In this document: positions 59,712-64,000 of the stretch, in pieces
Layout of the letters: each line of letters begins with the position of its first letter
How positions within the stretch are numbered: position 1 is the first letter of the stretch
Source of the DNA: Prunus persica
Taxonomy: Eukaryota > Streptophyta > Magnoliopsida > Rosales > Rosaceae
NCBI RefSeq assembly: GCF_000346465.2
Contig: NC_034010.1
Coordinates: 4,013,836 to 4,077,835, forward strand
Direction: 5' to 3'
Length of the DNA: 64,000 bases
Notes under the pieces: generated by a model
Told to the model about the DNA's origin: nothing
Seen by the model: the letters and a program-made list of their open reading frames with translations, nothing else
Databases searched by the model: none
Program-made: the position numbers and the translations under genes

Positions 59712-60236
59712 AGTCAGACAGCCCTGCTGATTCTGATGAAGAAACCCCAGTTGTCAACTTAATCAAACAAGTCAATTTTCGTAAATGGTATTCGAAAGTC
59801 ACGATAGTTGTCAAAGATTTTGAATTTACCACAGTTGCCTTATTTGATTCAGGAGCTGACCTTAACTGTATCCAGGAAGGTCTAATTCCTACTAAGTATT
59901 ACCAGAAGTCTAGAGAATCCCTAAGCACCGCTTCAGGAAAATCTCTCCAGTTGAATTTTGAGTTGCCTAAAGCCCATATTTGCCAAAACAAAGTTTGCTT
60001 TAAAACTTCGTTTGTTTTAGTTAAAAATATCACTGATGAGGTTATCCTAGGATTACCATTTATAAGCCTGCTCTATCCTTTCCAGGTAGAATACGACGGT
60101 GTTATTTCTACCCAGCTAGGTGAGAAAGTTAAGTTTAGTTTTCTGTCCAAACCAGAGTTGCATAATCTGAAAGCCCTACAGAAACAATCTGTCTTTAGGT
60201 CCCTTCAGATTGTTCAGAAAACTAACCAGTTGAATT
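59712..60236 (+). repeat. 525-bp direct duplication, left copy
   Basis: This is identical to 60322-60846 except for one A/G difference near 60151. The copies are offset by 610 bp and separated by 85 bp (60237-60321). The left copy is out of frame with the main ORF and ends in a stop at the junction. It includes a second copy of the protease domain. Confidence 0.95.
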
Positions 60237-60242
60237 AAAAAA

Positions 60243-62363
60243 TTGCAAGTTGAAAACCATACAATCAGGCAGGACTTAACAAGTCTTCAAAAAGGCAAAA
60301 TGCCTTTAGAGCCCAGTAGCCAGTCAGACAGCCCTGCTGATTCTGATGAAGAAACCCCAGTTGTCAACTTAATCAAACAAGTCAATTTTCGTAAATGGTA
60401 TTCGAAAGTCACGATAGTTGTCAAAGATTTTGAATTTACCACAGTTGCCTTATTTGATTCAGGAGCTGACCTTAACTGTATCCAGGAAGGTCTAATTCCT
60501 ACTAAGTATTACCAGAAGTCTAGAGAATCCCTAAGCACCGCTTCAGGAAAATCTCTCCAGTTGAATTTTGAGTTGCCTAAAGCCCATATTTGCCAAAACA
60601 AAGTTTGCTTTAAAACTTCGTTTGTTTTAGTTAAAAATATCACTGATGAGGTTATCCTAGGATTACCATTTATAAGCCTGCTCTATCCTTTCCAGGTAGA
60701 ATACGACGGTGTTATTTCTACCCAGCTAGGTGAGAAAGTTAAGTTTAGTTTTCTGTCCAAGCCAGAGTTGCATAATCTGAAAGCCCTACAGAAACAATCT
60801 GTCTTTAGGTCCCTTCAGATTGTTCAGAAAACTAACCAGTTGAATTTTCTTAAAGAAGATATTAAGTTTAAAAGAGTTGAACAACAACTTGCCAGTCAGT
60901 CCTTACAGTTGCAAATTCAAAAATTTGAACAAAGATTAAAAGAAGAGATTTGTTCTGAGTTACCCACAGCCTTTTGGTATAGGAAACAGCATGTTGTCCG
61001 TCTCCCTTATATCAAAACCTTTAGTGAGAAAAATATCCCCACTAAAGCCAGGCCAATTCAAATGAGTCAAGAAATGATGGAATTTTGTAAGAAAGAAATT
61101 GAAGAGTTGCTTCAGAAGAAAATAATTCGTAAGAGCAAGTCCCCTTGGTCGTGTCCTGCTTTTTATGTTCAGAAAAATGCTGAACTAGAAAGAGGAGTCC
61201 CAAGATTAGTTATCAATTACAAGCCTCTTAATGCGGTCCTAGAATGGATTAGGTATCCTATACCTAATAAAAGAGATCTCATTAACCGGTTAGAAAAAGC
61301 AGTTGTCTATTCCAAGTTCGATTTAAAGAGTGGTTTCTGGCAAATCCAAATAGATGAGTCAGATAGATATAAGACTGCATTTGTCACTCCTTTTGGTCAT
61401 TATGAATGGAATGTAATGCCTTTTGGTTTGAAAAATGCTCCTAGTGAATTCCAGAATATCATGAATGATATATTCAATCCTTACAGCCAGTTTTCGATTG
61501 TTTATATTGATGATGTTCTGATCTTTTCTGAGTCAATAGAACAACATTGGAAACATTTGAATAAGTTCCTTCAAGTTGTCAAACAAAATGGTTTAGTTGT
61601 TTCTGCCAAAAAGATCAAGTTGTTTCAAACCAATATTCGTTTTCTTGGTTTCAATATTTGTCAGTCGCAAATTTCCCCAATCGATCGAGTTATTCAGTTT
61701 GCTGATAAGTTCCCTGATCAAATTCTTGATAAGAGTCAACTCCAGAGGTTTCTAGGATCTCTAAATTATATCTCTGACTTCTATCAGAATCTGAGAAAAC
61801 AGTGTAAGCCCCTATTTGATAGGTTGCAGAGTAATCCTCCTCCTTGGTCGTCTACTCACACAGAAGTTGTTAAACAAATTAAGTCTCATGTCAAGACACT
61901 TCCCTGTCTTGGTATTCCGTCAGTTGATTCTTTCAAAATAGTTGAAACAGATGCCTCTGACATAGGTTATGGTGGCATTCTTAAGCAAAAAGTCAGTCCT
62001 AGTTCTCCAGAACAAATTGTTCGATTCCATTCTGGAACCTGGACTCAGTCGCAGCATAATTACAGTACTATTAAAAAAGAAATATTAGCTATTGTATTAT
62101 GCATCAGTAAATTTCAAGATGACTTGCTTAATCAAAAGTTTTTAATTCGAGTTGATTGTAAGTCTGCAAAACATGTTTTAGAAAAAGATGTTCAAAACAT
62201 TGCATCTAAACAGATTTTTGCACGATGGCAAAGTATTTTAAGTATATTTGATTTTGAAATTGAATATTTGAAAGGCAGTGAGAATTCTGTCCCTGATTTT
62301 CTCACTCGAGAATTCTTGCAGGATGCACAATGGCTCCCAAGAAAGACAAGCAAAAAGCAGTAG
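60243..62363 (+). CDS. Pararetroviral polyprotein: protease, RT, RNase H (partial)
   Basis: The frame is open for 706 codons. An aspartic protease motif DSGAD sits at about 72-76. The reverse transcriptase spans about 260-480 with YIDD at 421-424. RNase H follows with acidic residues in VETDAS, KKEIL, RVDCKS and VPDFL. No integrase is present. The ATG used here is only the first in the surviving frame. The original protein certainly began further upstream, since movement and coat protein domains are gone. There are no stops or frameshifts in what remains. The role in the parent virus was polyprotein processing and replication of the genome through an RNA stage. Confidence 0.9.
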   Translation: MQVENHTIRQDLTSLQKGKMPLEPSSQSDSPADSDEETPVVNLIKQVNFRKWYSKVTIVVKDFEFTTVALFDSGADLNCIQEGLIPTKYYQKSRESLSTASGKSLQLNFELPKAHICQNKVCFKTSFVLVKNITDEVILGLPFISLLYPFQVEYDGVISTQLGEKVKFSFLSKPELHNLKALQKQSVFRSLQIVQKTNQLNFLKEDIKFKRVEQQLASQSLQLQIQKFEQRLKEEICSELPTAFWYRKQHVVRLPYIKTFSEKNIPTKARPIQMSQEMMEFCKKEIEELLQKKIIRKSKSPWSCPAFYVQKNAELERGVPRLVINYKPLNAVLEWIRYPIPNKRDLINRLEKAVVYSKFDLKSGFWQIQIDESDRYKTAFVTPFGHYEWNVMPFGLKNAPSEFQNIMNDIFNPYSQFSIVYIDDVLIFSESIEQHWKHLNKFLQVVKQNGLVVSAKKIKLFQTNIRFLGFNICQSQISPIDRVIQFADKFPDQILDKSQLQRFLGSLNYISDFYQNLRKQCKPLFDRLQSNPPPWSSTHTEVVKQIKSHVKTLPCLGIPSVDSFKIVETDASDIGYGGILKQKVSPSSPEQIVRFHSGTWTQSQHNYSTIKKEILAIVLCISKFQDDLLNQKFLIRVDCKSAKHVLEKDVQNIASKQIFARWQSILSIFDFEIEYLKGSENSVPDFLTREFLQDAQWLPRKTSKKQ

Positions 62364-63634
62364 TCAGTCAATCTAAGTTGCCCAATTCGCCCAAGTCAAC
62401 CCAGTCATCCCAGTCGCTCAGAGTCCTTCCTTCCTCCATGAGTCAACCTAAGCCAGAGTTGCCCAAACAAATAGTTCCATATCCGGGTCACCCCCCATTA
62501 TCAGTTGCCACCCCAATCTCAGTTGCAAACAGATTTTCCTCTTTAGGATCAACAGTTGGCCAAATTCGCCCCAGTTATCAATCTACCTTAGTTTCTAGTT
62601 ATGACCCCTTTGCAGTTGAAATCCCTGCAGGGCCATCAGTTGCTTTTAAAAAATCGTCCCCTTATTTGCCTAAAAGTAATTCTCATTTATTTGTCATTGA
62701 GTCTGTATATGATATTCATGCAAATCCAGTTGAAATTGCCAAACACTATTTCCCTCCTGGATTTCATTATATGCCCCAGAGTCCCTATAAGTCCCTCAAG
62801 TATTATAGAGATATATTACTTGAGACACAATCAGTTGAAATTAAGCCGATAAAGGATCGGGATCATCCTGAAACCATTCTTTATCATTCTCTTTACATTC
62901 ATCAAATTGTCAGTCAACAATCTTTCAGTAGCCATCCTTACGAGTTGAAAATACTTAAGTCAAAATTACAGTATAATTATTCTGATTATATTGAAGCCTG
63001 GTATACTATCTTTCTTCACCAATCTGAAGATTTTAGTCATTCCTGGTTTATTAATTTTGATAATAAGTTCAAAAGCCCTTTCCCTTATTGGTTCCTCCAC
63101 TGGTGGGAAAAACATGGACCAGTTGATGAAATTCTACCAGTATCAGTTCTTGAGTTAATCCGCCATTATACAAAAAGAGCCAAGTTTTCCCTAGTTGATT
63201 TATTCTTCCCCAAACAGTTGCTGTTCATGGCCAGATACAAGGTACCTTGGATCCTTAAATGGTCCTATGCCATCACCAAGGACACCCGTGTATTTGCCCG
63301 CCAATTCTCAGTCAAATGGTGGGACAAGTTTGAAGTTGATAGAATTGCCAAGTACGTCTACAATGACCTCCCCAGGGAGCCAGTTGCTCGCCCAGTATCT
63401 CCTACAGGCTCAGCCAGATCATCCTTATCAATTGAAGGAAAGTCTAAAGCTGAACTCCAGGAAATTGCACGCCAGCTGATCATCCAGGCTTCTCAGATGG
63501 ATGATGATGAGGACAGTGATTCTCCTCCATCGTCTAGTTGCCAGCCCATGCAGAGTCCTGCCAAGACAAAGTCATGGTTTGATGACAGCCAGGACCCCTA
63601 CGATGCCTACGATCTAGGGGAATCCTCTCCATAA
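62330..63634 (+). CDS. Second pararetroviral ORF, unknown function
   Basis: A frame of 434 codons starts 34 bp before the end of the polyprotein ORF, in another frame. The first 60 residues are rich in Ser, Pro, Gln and Lys. The middle (about 120-350) is aromatic-rich and looks folded (SWFINFDNKFKSPFPYWFLH, SVKWWDKFEVDRIAKYVYND). The last 90 residues are low-complexity and acidic (MDDDEDSDSPPSSS). No known domain is recognised. Position and size match the ORF of unknown function described downstream of the polyprotein in florendoviruses. It is fully open here. Confidence 0.8.
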   Translation: MAPKKDKQKAVVSQSKLPNSPKSTQSSQSLRVLPSSMSQPKPELPKQIVPYPGHPPLSVATPISVANRFSSLGSTVGQIRPSYQSTLVSSYDPFAVEIPAGPSVAFKKSSPYLPKSNSHLFVIESVYDIHANPVEIAKHYFPPGFHYMPQSPYKSLKYYRDILLETQSVEIKPIKDRDHPETILYHSLYIHQIVSQQSFSSHPYELKILKSKLQYNYSDYIEAWYTIFLHQSEDFSHSWFINFDNKFKSPFPYWFLHWWEKHGPVDEILPVSVLELIRHYTKRAKFSLVDLFFPKQLLFMARYKVPWILKWSYAITKDTRVFARQFSVKWWDKFEVDRIAKYVYNDLPREPVARPVSPTGSARSSLSIEGKSKAELQEIARQLIIQASQMDDDEDSDSPPSSSCQPMQSPAKTKSWFDDSQDPYDAYDLGESSP

Positions 63635-64000
63635 TTGCCTCAGTTGCCGACAAGCAAGCCTCGTCAAAAGAAGTTGCTAATTTGTCAAAAGTAGTTGCCG
63701 ACAGGTTACTCTGTCAAAAGAAAATGCCAAACCACGTGAAAGCAGCAGACAAAGCATCTCTGCTTTTACCTCAGTCAGATCACCGAAAAGCAGCAGACAA
63801 TACACTGTTCGCTTTTTGACAATCCACCGAAAGTAGCCAAGAGCATCTGCAGGAGTCAAAGTTACCTCTACAGTTGCTAAAAGTTGAATCAGGTTGAACA
63901 CCCGTGCTTCTACAGCTGTCCAACCATAGTTACCTTTGGTAAACCATAGTTGAAAGTTGTCTTTAAATTCAGGCTTGATTAACTGTGCTCATCATACGGT
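63635..64000 (+). promoter_or_regulatory. Pararetroviral intergenic region (likely)
   Basis: Non-coding sequence follows the last ORF, with repeated TTGCCGACA, GTCAAAAG and AAAGCAGCAGACAA motifs. In this virus family the promoter and leader lie in this position. No TATA box or primer-binding site was located before the window ends. Confidence 0.4.

Larger units (their letters stand above)
59712..64000 (+). mobile_element. Endogenous pararetrovirus (Caulimoviridae), 5'-truncated
   Basis: A protease-RT-RNase H frame without any integrase, followed by an overlapping second ORF, is the layout of plant pararetroviruses integrated in genomes. Two ORFs in this order fit the florendovirus group. The movement and coat protein part upstream of the protease is missing. 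The left edge at 59712 starts inside the protease region and begins with a duplicated copy. The right end runs off the window. Integration of such viruses is passive, so no target duplication is expected. Confidence 0.85.

Noticed and set aside
59712..63634. Ty3/Gypsy retrotransposon instead of a pararetrovirus
   Set aside because: No integrase or LTR is seen, and an overlapping second ORF follows RNase H, which fits Caulimoviridae.

Overview
The window reads as repeat-rich nuclear DNA of a dicot plant, most likely Rosaceae (the style of the retroelements, MITEs and NLR gene points to a Prunus- or apple-like genome; this is inference). Genes have GT-AG introns, intergenic DNA is AT-rich, and much of the sequence is transposable elements in several states of decay.

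Three ordinary host genes are intact. A phosphatidylinositol-4-phosphate 5-kinase with eight MORN repeats lies on the minus strand (6230-11422, eight coding exons, 769 aa). Cytosolic ribosomal protein eS10 lies on the minus strand (36211-37832, five coding exons, 183 aa, with an intron directly after the ATG). A CC-NB-LRR immune receptor lies on the plus strand (54651-58634, one uninterrupted coding exon, 1327 aa), followed by a broken partial copy of its own LRR end.

Mobile DNA from left to right: the 3' part of a non-autonomous Copia-like LTR element carrying an antisense coiled-coil ORF (1-5095); small MITEs and foldback elements (12627-12894, 13631-13831); a complete PIF/Harbinger transposon with both expected genes and a TAA target duplication (16877-20966); two Harbinger-type MITEs (25125-25450 and from 25527); a complete but pol-broken Ty1/copia element with LTRs and ATAGG target duplication (26509-32753); a foldback element (33918-34883); a truncated hAT transposase (38657-39429); a Mutator-like element with 9-bp target duplication that holds a captured acyltransferase exon and was later hit by a retrotransposon now reduced to a 1.4-kb solo LTR (40053-42570); a Copia tail (43119-43575); a tRNA-derived SINE piece (about 44145-44210); a decayed DUF1985/Ulp1 protease gene of the kind carried by plant MULEs (45552-49037); a second MULE (50314-51474) inside probable Gypsy LTR sequence; a hAT MITE (52241-52817); and a CACTA-like remnant (52976-53249).

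The right end (59712-64000) is a 5'-truncated endogenous pararetrovirus (Caulimoviridae, florendovirus-like). It has an open protease-RT-RNase H frame, a second overlapping ORF of unknown function and a 525-bp direct duplication at its left edge. No integrase is seen.

No tRNA, rRNA, CRISPR or operon-like feature was found. The most interesting items are a Copia leader whose primer-binding site is complementary to its own LTR, the gene-capturing nested MULE, the intact Harbinger transposon with a palindrome shared by a nearby MITE, the antisense ORF in the LTR element, and the unknown second ORF of the pararetrovirus.
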